64,000 nucleotides of DNA, taken from the NCBI GenBank assembly GCA_946800325.1, contig OX326957.1:62889070-62953069 (forward strand), read 5' to 3'. The translations under genes and the position numbers were made by a program. The notes below the pieces were generated by a model, which saw only the letters and a list, made by a program, of their open reading frames with translations, ran no database searches and had not been told where the DNA came from. Shown here piece by piece: positions 45,737-57,076 of this stretch. Numbering within the stretch: the first letter of the stretch is position 1; every line of letters begins with the position of its first letter. The stretch is from Luzula sylvatica (lineage: Eukaryota > Streptophyta > Magnoliopsida > Poales > Juncaceae).

Positions 45737-46730
45737 TATTATCAATGAAAATATCATTTTCGAGAATCACATTCCAAAAAAATGTGATTATCATGTTCAC
45801 ACCAACTTGTTACATATCCCAACGCCTTAAGCTTCTCTCTCGTTTATTACTTTTACGTTTCGTGAATTAGTCAGGCAAAAGAGCCCAGAACTTGAATTCG
45901 AAATGAACTAAGGCAAGCAAAAAAATAAATAGAGGCAACCAAATTGAAATTCTAGATCCATACGTTGCGTTGGATTGGTGGAAAGAAAAATGTGTGAAAT
46001 GGCCAATTTCGAGCAAGTTGACGTCTGCTAGATGATTACAGAAGTTCTCTATGCAAAAACATGGACGAAACTTTGGTTTGCGGAGGAGATCGAGTGCGGG
46101 CCAATACACCAACCGAGTTATAAACTTTATTGGTAACACATTTTGTAGTCTATTGGTTTACTTTTATGTTTCGATTCTAAATTCTAGCAAGTTGGACAAG
46201 TATAAGAAGATCGCAAAGTTCGTAAGTTACATATTAATGGATTATTTTATTATTGACGCGGTACAATATTTAAATAATTAAATTTATATTTGAATTCAAA
46301 TTTGCACCCAACAGATTCTCAACAGTCTTAAATGATGCGGCCCATAAGTCTATATATAAGTCTTGTGTATAAGTTAGGTATTATAAGGTGAGATAATTTA
46401 TAAAATGAAATACCATATGCCCATGATATATTCACGGTACATGAAATAATCATATGCGCATGATTATAAGCCCATGGTATAATCATGCCCATAGTAGATG
46501 TGTAACCAAGGTCGTAGAGTAGAATCACACTGTCTTTGTCGTTTGAAGTTCTGATTTTAAACAGGGTAGTATGAAGGCTCGCAGCCAAGAAAGATTCTGA
46601 ATTAAATGTAAAAAAAGAGTGTATATAAGTTTGTTTAGAGAGTGCAGCGATACTTAAAGAGAGAAGATTAGATGTCCAAGGATAAAAGCAATTAATGCTA
46701 AAAGATTCCATTCAAGATGCAGAAGCATTC
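45737..46730. other. No gene seen; holds an inverted copy of the 35.7-kb repeat
   Basis: 46327-46350 is the reverse complement of the 23-bp unit at 35699-35744 with small changes. Otherwise AT-rich, with chance frames only. Confidence 0.45.
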
Positions 46731-49400
46731 CAAGAAAATTCTTTGAAAGTAAGCACAAATTAAAATTATACTATTATACTATCTTAATCTTAATCTTAGT
46801 TATAATTTTAAACGGTTCAAGAAAACTTGACACGTGGCCACTCTTTCTCCATCGTATACACGCTCTCTATCCAGTCTCCATACTTCTCTCCTCATTTCCT
46901 GCACGACAAAAATAAACCCAAGCCTCGGCCCGCTGGAGTGCGACAGTAAACCCTAGCCGCCAGCACGAGCCGGAGCCGGAGCGGCTTGAGTGCGACGGTA
47001 AACCCTAGCCGCGAGCCGGAGCCGCTGGAGTGCGACGGGGCCTGCTCCCCTCGGAGAGCTCAACGGTGAACTTCTCTGCTGCCGACACGTGACCACGCTC
47101 TGTACAGGCACGCGTTGCCCTTTCTCTTCTTGCTCGCGCGGTTCCGTCTCTCTTCTCATTCTATTCCAGTTTCGCGTCAAGGTCCGCTCGACTCGCCTTA
47201 CAGTGCTCCGAAAGAGGTCGATCTGAGAGTGACGAAGGAAGCTTTCATCTAAACAAAGCAACAACGAAGTGGCTTCGCAGTAAACCCTAACCACCTCACG
47301 AGAGGAGAGGACACACCGTTCTGGAAAAGGGCGACGAAAGAGGCCATTTGGTTCTGGGCTTGCGATTTTGTTCCTGGTTTCTGCGACCGGAGAAAAACAC
47401 AGGCAAGCTCTATTTCTCACAACATCGATGTTTAGTTTGTAAGGATTGCTCATTTCATGTATGTAGGTTTGTTCAATTGGTTTCTCCTTCCCTAATTGAA
47501 AATGCCAAACAGAACATTTCTAGGGGTATGGTTTGAGAGAGAGAAAGAGATGGAAAAAGAAGAGGGAGTGAAAATGGTGCCATCGAGCCTCCTCAATTTT
47601 GCATTTGATTCAAAGTTATCTTAGTTGGTTCAATCGAAAAAATCAAGAGGTTAGAAAGTACAAGATGGAACTGCATAGAGACACAAACCCCTTTTTGAGG
47701 TATGAAACTCCCTTTTTCGAAAGACCAGTTCTTTTTGCTTCGATTTAAATCTGAATTGGGCTGGATTAAATTGACAAGTTTTACAAGTTTATGATTAAAA
47801 GAATATTCTTTTCAAACACGAAGTAATTATAATGTTCCGGTGAAGTAAAAAAATTAATTATCAAAATTATGACAAATTTTGAGTTCCGGCGAAATAAAAA
47901 TTGTCATCTGCAAGATCATGACAGATTTTTAAGGTGAATCAAAGATAAGAAGGATGTGGAATTCAAAGATTGATTCAAACATAGTAAATTCCTAAATTTT
48001 GAATAATAGTTTACTGAAATTATGAATAATAATTTACTGAAATTATGAATATCGAATTTCGAATTATAATTGTACTGATTTGAATATTTAGGGCTTCCAA
48101 ATCATGTTAAAAAAAGTATGTTTTTTTTTTGCATTTGAACCCATAGACTAATATGAATTATTCAATTTTATGTAGGGTTGTTTTGAGCTTTGAATTTGCG
48201 GTTTCCCAATAGCGACTTAATACAACAAGATTTTTGTCGATGCCTTTTGGAACAACAAAAAGTAAATTCAGTTATCTAAATAAATAAATTAACAGGGACC
48301 ATTACGTAATTTTAAATTATTTTGGTATATTTTAATAATTCAGGCAATCATTTGCCATGCACTTGGTGCGTCTAATGACATCATAGGCCGTGGTTTATAA
48401 TGTCTGGTATTTCAAGCCTCAGTTTCTTAGGCCTGGCGAAACTGCTATCGAATTTGCATAAAGGTCCATACTTTTCATAATATTTGTTTAGTAGAATTAT
48501 TTATAATGAAGATAGGTAATGTTTTTTCAGGGTTAGGGAGATGATGTATGCTAGAGCAGGATTATATGTCAAGTATTTTCGCCCGAGTCCTAAACTTACT
48601 GATAAGAATAATATCTGATTGCACGACCTAATTTTTTCTGTGGTAATTTCCGTAATTAAATATTTTATTTACCATTTATTTGGAACAAAATAATAATATC
48701 TAATTTCAAATATAGCTGTTATTTGCATGCTTACATGAAGGAATAGTGTAACTCGCGTACTTTCGCAGGGCTCACCAAGGGAAAGGTACATTTCTGAAAA
48801 ATTAGGGTTAGGATTTCTCATGCATTGATATTTTGGGGTTCTTCTATTTTTTGGACATAACATGTTTAATAGACATTATAATTGACACTATTTTGAAAAT
48901 TACCTTCTGCATATTCAAAATGATAATCATTTTTATACATCATATGAATAAACTTGAGGGACTTTTGTACTAAAGTTCAAATAAATTTTCGTTAATTAAT
49001 TATTGACTAACTAATTTTATACTCCTAAAGTTGCATTTTTTTTTTCTTCATACAGGACTTCACGTCAATGCAGATGTCTCTTCTGATTTGTGTGACGCAG
49101 AGAAAAAAGGAAAAAACAAACGAGCAAACGCCAGCGGCAGAAAAGGGGTACGAAACACTGGTGAAACTGGGACGGTGTTTACGTGAACAAAGAGAGGAAA
49201 TTTATTAATTATGTAAAAGCAAAGATTGTCCAGTTCGCCCTCGGCTATATTTTTACGAGGTAATTTGATCCCCCCGAATTTCTATAGTTTATTTTATTAA
49301 TTTATTTCTTCTATAAAGAAATATATAATATTATAACCATGTTAGCAGCATTTTAATTCAATAATTGTCTAATTACAGGTTTGACTTGCGTTATCGTACC
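46731..49400 (+). other. GC-richer stretch resembling a promoter and 5' leader; possible gene fragments
   Basis: ACACGTGGCCAC near 46829 holds a G-box. Telo-box motifs AAACCCTA occur near 46948, 46999 and 47283. A ~40-52-bp repeat with GAGTGCGAC(A/G)GTAAACCCTAG and GAGCCGGAGCC is present two and a half times (46936-47040). Downstream, short stretches follow AG acceptor-like sites: near 48531 and near 49056 (GLHVNADVSSDLCDAEKKG, open for about 43 codons). I do not recognise a product. It may be a non-coding transcript, a decayed gene or captured fragments. The 166-codon minus-strand frame at 46953-47453 looks like a GC-driven chance frame. Confidence 0.3.
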
Positions 49401-49584
49401 ATATGTTAAAGTTTTAGGAGTTCATTGGAATACTTTTGCCGGTTCGTATATTCGGGTGCGATAAAGTCAGCCCATTTTCAGTAAGTTCATGTGTGACGAC
49501 TTTCGGGCTTCATTATCATATTAAGTTCATGTTATTGTTATTTGCAAGGGCATTTCGGACATTTTTTTTTAATTTCGCTCCTTA

Positions 49585-49720
49585 TTGTTATCATCACCAT
49601 ATCATAATTCTCATTATCATCATCATATCATCATCATTATCATATCAACATCTTCATCTTCACCATACCATTATCATCATATGCATATCCTCGTCATCAT
49701 CATATCATAATCATCATCGT
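49585..49720. repeat. Degenerate CAT/TCA microsatellite
   Basis: Long run of ATCATCATATCA-type units with interruptions. It gives a His/Ser/Ile-rich chance frame. Confidence 0.85.
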
Positions 49721-49879
49721 TTTTATTCAAACGTACCAATAATAAAAACCCTGAAATACTATCATCCATTGGTTGGAGAAAGAAATTGGACATTTATGGT
49801 ATTTTTTATTTTATAACTTGCAAAAACTTGATCACTTTTTTTGGGGTACAACAAAATCATTTACATTGTGGATACAAAA

Positions 49880-51948
49880 AACAATTACTAATTAGACAAA
49901 TGAAATACAAATACCAATGTGGATAAAAAAAACAGAAACGAAAATGAAAAACAAAAACAGTCAATGATATAGACGCAATGTTCGAATAAAAACACGAACT
50001 CAAAAACGAAAATGAAAAACAAATACAATATCAATCTCAATATGAACTGCAAATAAAAATTACAAATAGAAATGAAAATACAAAAACAAAATACGAATAT
50101 TTGAACATAACTAATATAGCAAAAAATAATGAACATTTGAATATACCAAGCAAACATAACAAATCAATAGCGAAGATCTGATACAAATACAACACAAAAC
50201 AGAAATACACGATACAAATACTAGACAAATAGACAAACACGAATTGCCAATAAGAAATACAAAGCACGTATGTAAAAGACATACGAAAAAAAAATGAAAA
50301 ACAAAAAACAATACCATTATGTATCTGAATACAAGTGCGGAGAAAAAAAATACAAATACAAATACACACAAAAAAGCAAAAACGGGAATTCAAATACAAA
50401 CAAGGCACTATATATGAAAATCAAATACAATTACATAATACAAATACAAAAATACAGGCACAAATATTAATACGAATACAAAGACGAGCACAAACGCAAA
50501 TATGAATACAAATACGAACATGAATGCGATTACGATTACAAATTACGAAATACGAAATCTCAAACTCAGAATACGAAATATGAAATACGAATGTGAGTAG
50601 AAATACCAATACGAATATAAATTCGATATAAGAAATATGAGTTAAATTACAAAAACAAATACGAACACAAATACGAAATACCAATACACACACAAATACA
50701 AATACAAATCGAAATATAAATACAAACACAAACATAAATAAACAAAATCAAACAACCTTATGTTCAAGAAACAATAAACAAAATTTATTGACTTTGCCAA
50801 ACATGTCTAAAACAATAAACAAAATTTATAGCAAGAACTATTTGAATTGTTCAAGAAAGTCGGCTCTTCCACAATTCAGACGATTTTTGCTCTAAAATTT
50901 GTGCAAATTATGATTTACTGAGGCAAACGACCCATAAATAAATACAAAATACGAAAAAACAAAGATGAGTACATACACATACACATTTACAAATGAATTA
51001 TCTGCAAGAATACGAAATACGAATACGAATAGAACTCGAACACGTACATGAATATGATTATGAACTAGAAACAAGCACAAATACAGACACCCTATACGAA
51101 TAATACCAAGTACAATTATGGTATATAAATACACATACACATACAAATACGAAAGACCAACACAAGTACAAAATACGAATATTAAAGCGAACACAAACAC
51201 GAACACAAACACAAATACAAATACAAACACATATACTAATATAATTAGGCATTACGAAATACGAAATAATCGAATACAAATACAAACACAAACATAAATA
51301 AACAAAATGAAACGACTTTATGATAATCTTTTGGTTCGTTTTCTTCACTTTGTCGATGTTGTATAAAACAATAAACAAATTTTATAGCAAAAATCATTTG
51401 AATTGTTCAAGGAAACCGTCTCTTCAACAATTCAGATGGTTGTTGCTCTAAAATTTGTGCAAATCATCATTTACCGAGGCAAATGACCCGTAAATAAATG
51501 CAAAATACGAAAAAACAAAGATGAGTGCGTACACTTACACATTTACAAATGAATTATCAACACGAATTCGAAATACGAACACGAATATGAACTCGAATAC
51601 AAACATGAATACGATTATGAACTAGAAACAAATACTAATACAGACCCAAATACGAATACCAAATACAATAACGGAATATAAATACACATACTAATACGGA
51701 CCCAAATACGAATACGAAATACAATACCAAATACACTTTCATTTATTATATATTTGTTTGGAACTTTGGATGAGGGCCCTAGATCCCCTTCAATTTTTCT
51801 CAAAAAAAAAAAAAAATACACATACAAATACGAAATACCAACACAAATACAAAATACAAATATTAACACGAATACAAGCATAAACACATATACAAACACA
51901 GATACAAATAAAACTGCAATACAACAAAAATTCGAAAAAAAAAAACAA
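49880..51948. repeat. Degenerate TACAAA/TACGAA satellite
   Basis: Two kilobases made mostly of six-base units TACAAA, TACGAA, TACACA and variants. On the minus strand this opens long Phe/Val/Cys-rich frames, which are artefacts. A larger unit of about 556 bp occurs twice: 50740-51060 and 51296-51616 share AACAATAAACAAA, TTGAATTGTTCAAG, GCTCTAAAATTTGTGCAAAT and AAACAAAGATGAGT in the same order. Confidence 0.85.
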
Positions 51949-51949
51949 A

Positions 51950-51979
51950 CCCGCGCAATTGCGCGGGCGAAGCGCTAGT
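51950..51979 (+). mobile_element. Helitron 3' terminus 1
   Basis: An 18-bp palindrome CCCGCGCAATTGCGCGGG (51950-51967), then CGAAGCG and CTAG with T after it (51975-51979). A GC-rich hairpin a few bases before CTAG|T is the Helitron 3' signature. The 5' end was not found; the satellite to the left is probably inside the element. Confidence 0.8.
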
Positions 51980-52071
51980 ATATATTAAAGTTTAATGAAG
52001 GGGGGCATATTTTGACACGTATCCAAATATGTTAAATACCTAAAAGTTATAAATCAAACATATAATCCCTC

Positions 52072-52137
52072 TAGCTCATGTGGTTAAAGAGCTAATCTTC
52101 CATCGTGCCAACCAGGGTTCGAATCCTGCTGGTAGCA
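52072..52137 (+). ncRNA. tRNA-like unit 1 of tandem array
   Basis: A box-like TAGCTCATGTGG at 52072 and a perfect B box GGTTCGAATCC at 52116-52126, with a T-arm that can pair (CAGG/CCTG). Acceptor bases do not pair, so it is not a working tRNA. Preceded by a leader TTGACACGTATCCAAATATG shared with unit 2. Confidence 0.55.
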
Positions 52138-52219
52138 TTTTTTCTGTTTTTTGCAGTTTGACACGTATCTGAATATGATAAATAAATAAAAGTTTGCAAC
52201 ATACAACAACTAATTTCTC

Positions 52220-52290
52220 TAGCCCAGTTGGTGGAGTAACATTGCAGCCAGCGTGGCTATAAGGGGTTCGAAACCTGCGGGCATCATTTT
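52220..52290 (+). ncRNA. tRNA-like unit 2 of tandem array
   Basis: A box TAGCCCAGTTGG at 52220 and B box GGTTCGAAACC at 52265-52275. The leader TTGACACGTATCTGAATATG near 52157 is nearly that of unit 1. The body aligns loosely with unit 1. Confidence 0.55.
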
Positions 52291-52350
52291 TCCTATATTA
52301 AGTCGATTTCATACTTGAGAATTATAAACAACAAAAAATCATCAAAAATA

Positions 52351-52420
52351 TTAAGCATAGCGGTAGAGCTGTATGGCTCGGTAAGAGAAGGTCTCCGGTT
52401 CGATCCTCGGAAGTCACCAT
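52351..52420 (+). ncRNA. tRNA-like unit 3 of tandem array
   Basis: TAGCGGTAGAGC at 52358 (A box) and GGTTCGATCCT at 52397-52407 (B box). The end GGAAGTCACCA looks like an acceptor strand with its 5' partner lost. Middle bases recall tRNA-Asn, but the anticodon loop is not normal. Confidence 0.5.
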
Positions 52421-52489
52421 AATTTTCTTTGCATAAATGACCCGCGTTGTTCATATATAAATAAGCTAAAAGTTAGTCTTTTGACACAT

Positions 52490-52570
52490 AGAATGGGTAG
52501 TGTAGATGGTAATAGATCATGCACACTTTGGTGAAGACTTGGGTTCGAAACCCATTGATTCAAAATGGAA
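52490..52570 (+). ncRNA. tRNA-like unit 4 of tandem array
   Basis: GGGTAGTGTAGATGG (A box-like, 52494) and B box GGTTCGAAACC at 52552-52562 with a good T-stem (TGGG/CCCA). TTTGACACATAG before it may be a remnant of the leader. Confidence 0.5.
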
Positions 52571-52863
52571 AATGATTTAAAACTCCAACACACACATATT
52601 TTCATCAATATGTTATATTCAACAAAAAAATTATTAATTCATGCCTCCAACATACACACAACGTATTTTTCAAAAATCGTATTAATCAAAACAATTTGTG
52701 TTATAATTTGTAAACTATTTTTTTATTGTCCAAGAAAATAAAGAAACTAAAGGAGTCAATACTTAAACTCTAAAAATTATCTAATCGTATTATACAAACT
52801 CATTAATCAAAATCATTTCTGCTATAATTTGCGAAATAATTTTTTTTTTCATCATAAAATAAA

Positions 52864-53171
52864 GAAAAAAATACACTTTTCCCCTCCAAACTTGTTCCAA
52901 ATGTGCAACTTACCTCCAAAAAAAAAACTGCACATTTTTTCCCCCTGAACTTTCCAACATTATTCAGTTTGCCCCCTCCGTCCATTTTGTATTAAAATCT
53001 CTGTTAAATGGTGACGTGGCATGCTGAGGTGGATTTTTTAAACCCAATTCATTTAAACCCAAACCCGATCCATTTAATCCCAAACCCGATCCGTTTAACT
53101 CTCTCTCTCACACCACTCACCAGCCTTTCTCTCTCGCCCTTTCTCTCTCTCTCTCTCACGAACCCTAGCCG

Positions 53172-53211
<40 letters not shown>

Positions 53212-53241
53212 CCTTTGTCTCTCTCTGACGAACCCTAGCCG

Positions 53242-53281
<40 letters not shown>

Positions 53282-53670
53282 GAGCTTCAGTCTTATCACT
53301 CTCTTTCAAAATTTTCCCTCTCTTTCTCCATGAATTTCGTTGAATTTCTTGAAACTGACAAATTTCACTAATTGATCCTAAATAGTAAATTTTTTTTTTT
53401 TTTTTTTTTTTTTGCATTAATAAATAGTAAATTTGACAATTGGAAATAAGTAGGGTTTCTTTGATCTAAATTGCTCCAATTCGGCCTCTCATTACCCAAA
53501 ATCAACTAGATTAGGAGTGTAGTTGATGTTACTTGATCACAATTATATTACTCGCTCACCAATTTAGTCTCCGATTACCCCCTTGTGTTCATTAATCGTG
53601 GAGATTTGCAGGCAAGTCCCTGGAAAGGAGCTAAATTGCATAATTTATGTTGTAAAATTGCAAGAATTGA
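52864..53670 (+). repeat. Left arm of the foldback element
   Basis: Reverse complement of about 56345-57067. Contains two CT runs (near 53178-53208 and 53249-53281) and a long T run near 53391-53413 that the right arm lacks. Confidence 0.85.
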
Positions 53671-54547
53671 TTCGCAGGCAAGTCCCTGTAAAATTGCAAG
53701 TAAAATTGCAAGTCCCTGGAGATTTTAGCTAGTAATTTGATTTTTTTTTGTTCAATGTCCATTCTCGTTGATCTTTTTACTAGTAATTAGGTATTAAGGT
53801 GGATTTTTTGAGCTTATCGTAACGTAGAAGAATAAATTTTTTTTTTTTTTACTTATTAACTAGTTAATTTTTTTTAATCTTTCTTAGATGGCATAAGAGC
53901 TTGACACATCATTAATTCACGGAGTTCAAGTGAGCCAATACATGAAGAAATAAATTTAGTTCAAGAAAAATGGTTGGCAAATTATGGTGGCACCCATTTT
54001 TTTTAATTTGGTCAAGAATAAGGCGGGATATCATCCTGATGGGTTCTAGCATTGAAAGTTTAGCTTGGGTTTGAGATTTTTTCAAGTTTTGTTTTTATTT
54101 TGAGTTTAATTTGATATCTTGTAAGAAGCTAAATCTTTCAAAATTTGAAAATTATGTAACTTAAAAATAACAAAAAGAAAATACCAATGATAAACTAGTT
54201 GAAACAAAGTCCACTTCTCGCATCTCAAACATGTATGATGATTACTTAATACACGTACGATTGTTACAAATTTCATAATTACAAGGATGACTTGAACTTT
54301 GCTAATACACACAAACTTGTAGGATGGACACAAAATACAATTTTCACAAAGCTACATACAGTTGACCTCCCAAATCACATACCAGTACCAGTGTTGACCT
54401 ACATAAGGATAACGATCAACGGTATTGTAATTCTTTCTCACAGCAACAGGGTGTTCATTAGAGATGATACTATGATGCTTCTTAGTTGATTAAATTGGAG
54501 GTAATACTGCCTTAAACTGCAACAAACAAAGTGCATAATAAGAAACG

Positions 54548-56233
54548 TGTAATAAATATCAAAAATATGGTTTTGATATTTGTAGAATATTAGTCCTAAA
54601 ATCCCAGAATATAAGACCCATGTTAAATATGACTCGTCCCACGATCAAAACCGACTTCTTATGCGTCAAAGTTGTCAAAAGGGTATAACCGTAATTTCAT
54701 TTTTATGGTTATTTAAATATATATATGATAGGGACTTATTTGCATAATTACCCAACCATTAATAATTCAAATAAGTAGAGTTTGCAGATAAACCCCCATA
54801 TGGTTGTAAATCCAAGGGCTTGCAATTATGAGAGTTTTGTGGGTATGTATGTAATGTGCCATCCACCTCATTAACCCCTGCGACCCACACCTCACCCCTT
54901 CCATAGCCATTAGCACACATCAAACACTCATGAAACCCTAAGGAAAAGAAGAGAGAAAATAGGAAAAAGCAAGGAAAAGATGATATTTCGCAAAACGAAA
55001 GCTGCCATAATCTTCAGGAGGTTGAGTTGTACGAGTTGGGAAGATCAAAAGAGGAATTCCTTCGACGTTTCGAGTTGCTCCATTTTCTGCGTCGTTTCGA
55101 TTTCTCTCTTATTTGTCGAGTTTCTTTCCATTAAGTGAGTGCTACTTTCACTTCTCTCTTATTAAGAATCCAATTACGAGCGTTTCTAGACCTTACATGA
55201 TAGTCTAGGGTTCTCGTTTTAAAAATCGTATTTTGCTTTAAAAACCGTGTTACCTCAACAAAATATATATTATGTAGATTTGATCATATATATGTATGTA
55301 GAGTTTGAGTTTGATAAAACGTAAGCCGGGCTTACGATTTTGAAAGAGGGTCCTATGTGTACATATACGGCTCCTCCGGTATGTTTTAGTTTGATAGGTG
55401 TAGTGTCGTGTGACCCCGTGGCGCTCTATGGAGGGAATTGCGTAACAAACTTGATGTAGTGCAAAGTCCCGACCCATGAGGGGTCTGGCTGTGGCGCATG
55501 GATATCCGTCGTCAGCTCATTTTTATAGGGAATTCGCGCTTCCCGAGCTTTGTGTTATGTTCCAGCCCGTTTGTGATTCGCTATCCACTCGGGGTTGGCA
55601 CTTCAGTCGAGTGTTATTTGCGCCCTCACCCCGGTAAAACCATTAGTAGTATGTATATGATTAGATATGAAGGTAAGTGATTTTGATTTCGAAAAACCGG
55701 GGAAAGTATTTGAGAAGTATTTATATACATATATGATTTATGATTTTGATTATTTTGAGCGAGGTTTTTGACTAGCCATGTATAAGGTCGATCTTAATAA
55801 GCTAGACTCAAAACTCACCCACTTAGCCACTTCCGTGACTAACCATTTTATTTGAATGTTTTGAGTCTATGTACGGTGGACAGATTTTCCGGGGCAGCGG
55901 GTGTCTAGAGTGTGAGTGCGACGGTTTCGTTTTCATCGCGGAACCTCCATCTTGTGTATATTAGTTTACTTCCGTTTCTGGCCAGCGAGCCTTTTGTTGC
56001 TGCGACTTATTTAGTTTGTGTTTGTTTAAGTCGCGTTTGTGTTTATATGCTTCCGCTAGGTTTCTTTGTGTTCGTTTGTATATGTTATGGTGATGCATGT
56101 ATATATGTGCGTGTGTCGTTTTCGAGTTGTGGTATTTATCTTTTTGTGAATTTATCATATAATAGCCTGTGGTATACGAGTTGTATACTGGCGGGTCGCC
56201 GCACCCTTATCCATTTTATTTTGGGGTGTGACA
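54548..56233. mobile_element. Solo LTR, 1686 bp
   Basis: Starts TGTAATAAATATC and ends GGGGTGTGACA, flanked by a perfect 5-bp duplication AAACG (54543-54547 and 56234-56238). No primer site, coding region or second LTR is present, so this is the product of LTR-LTR recombination. The TGTGACA end and GC-rich downstream half are common in long plant LTRs of Ty3 type, but family is an inference. The frames at 55498-55680 and 55912-56241 are not genes. Confidence 0.85.
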
Positions 56234-56344
56234 AAACGTAACTACAACCAAAGTGCATAATATGAAAAGTAACTACAACCAATTTACTTTTTACAATTTG
56301 ACCACCAATTACAAATTCTAATAAATCGAGCTTTACATCATAAA

Positions 56345-56699
56345 CAATGCAACCAATTCTTGCAATTTTACAACATAGCTTATGCAATTTAGCTCCTTTC
56401 CAGGGACTTGCCTGCAAATCTCCACGATTAATGAACACAAGGAGATAATCGGAGACTAAATTGGTGAGCGAGTAATATAATTGTGATCAAGTAACATCAA
56501 CTACACTCCTAATCTAGTTGATTTTGGGTAATGAGAGGCCGAATTGGAGCAATTTAGATCAAAGAAACCCTACTTATTTCCAATTGTCAAATTTACTATT
56601 TAGGATCAATTAGTGAAATTTATCAGTTTCAAGAAATTCAACGAAATTCATGGAGAAAGAGAGAGAAAATTTCGAAAGATAGTGATAAGATTGAAGTTC

Positions 56700-56741
<42 letters not shown>

Positions 56742-57067
56742 CGGCTAGGGTTCGTCAGAGAGAGAGAAAGGGCGAGAGAGAGAGAGAGAGAGTGGGTCGG
56801 CTAGGGTTCGTGAGAGAGAGAGAGAAAGGCTGGTGAGTGGTGAGAGAGAGAGTTAAACGGATCGGGTTTGGGTTTAAACGAATTGGGTCTAAAAAACCCA
56901 TCTCAGCATGCCACGTCACCATTTAACAGAGATTTTAACACAAAATGGACGGAGGGGGCAAACTAAATAATGTTGGAAAGTTCAGGGGGTGAAAATGTGC
57001 AGTTTTTTGTTTGGGGGGTAAGTTGCACATTTGGAACAAATTTGGGAGGCAAAAGTGTAATTTTTTC
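56345..57067 (-). repeat. Right arm of the foldback element
   Basis: Mirror of the left arm with substitutions and shorter GA runs (56703-56738, 56775-56792). The string CAGGGACTTGCCTGCAAATC at about 56401 marks its inner part. Confidence 0.85.
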
Positions 57068-57076
57068 TAAAATAAA

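Larger units (their letters stand above)
52864..57067. mobile_element. Foldback Mutator-like element, interrupted by a solo LTR
   Basis: Flanked by a perfect 9-bp duplication TAAAATAAA (52855-52863 and 57068-57076). The arms are very long inverted repeats: 52864 to about 53670 and about 56345 to 57067. Arms begin GAAAAAA(A/T)TACACTTTTG and hold CT/GA microsatellites and the string ACGAACCCTAGCCGACCCAC. The centre (53671-54547 and 56239-56344) has no recognisable coding. Without the solo LTR the element is about 2.5 kb. The 9-bp duplication and long arms indicate the Mutator-like superfamily. Confidence 0.88.

Noticed and set aside
46953..47453. 166-codon minus-strand frame
   Set aside because: Arg/Pro/Ala-rich and caused by GC-rich repeats and telo-box motifs; no domain and no support for splicing.
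49888..51899. Several 80-120-codon Phe/Val/Cys-rich minus-strand frames that look like membrane proteins
   Set aside because: They are translations of the TACAAA/TACGAA satellite, with hydrophobicity due to the repeat.
52072..52570. Functional tRNA genes
   Set aside because: B boxes are good but acceptor stems do not pair and anticodon arms are irregular.
55912..56241. 109-codon plus-strand frame
   Set aside because: Lies in the solo LTR and ends at its terminus; no recognisable domain.
56613..56804. Glu/Arg-rich 63-codon frame
   Set aside because: Translation of the GA microsatellite in the foldback arm.
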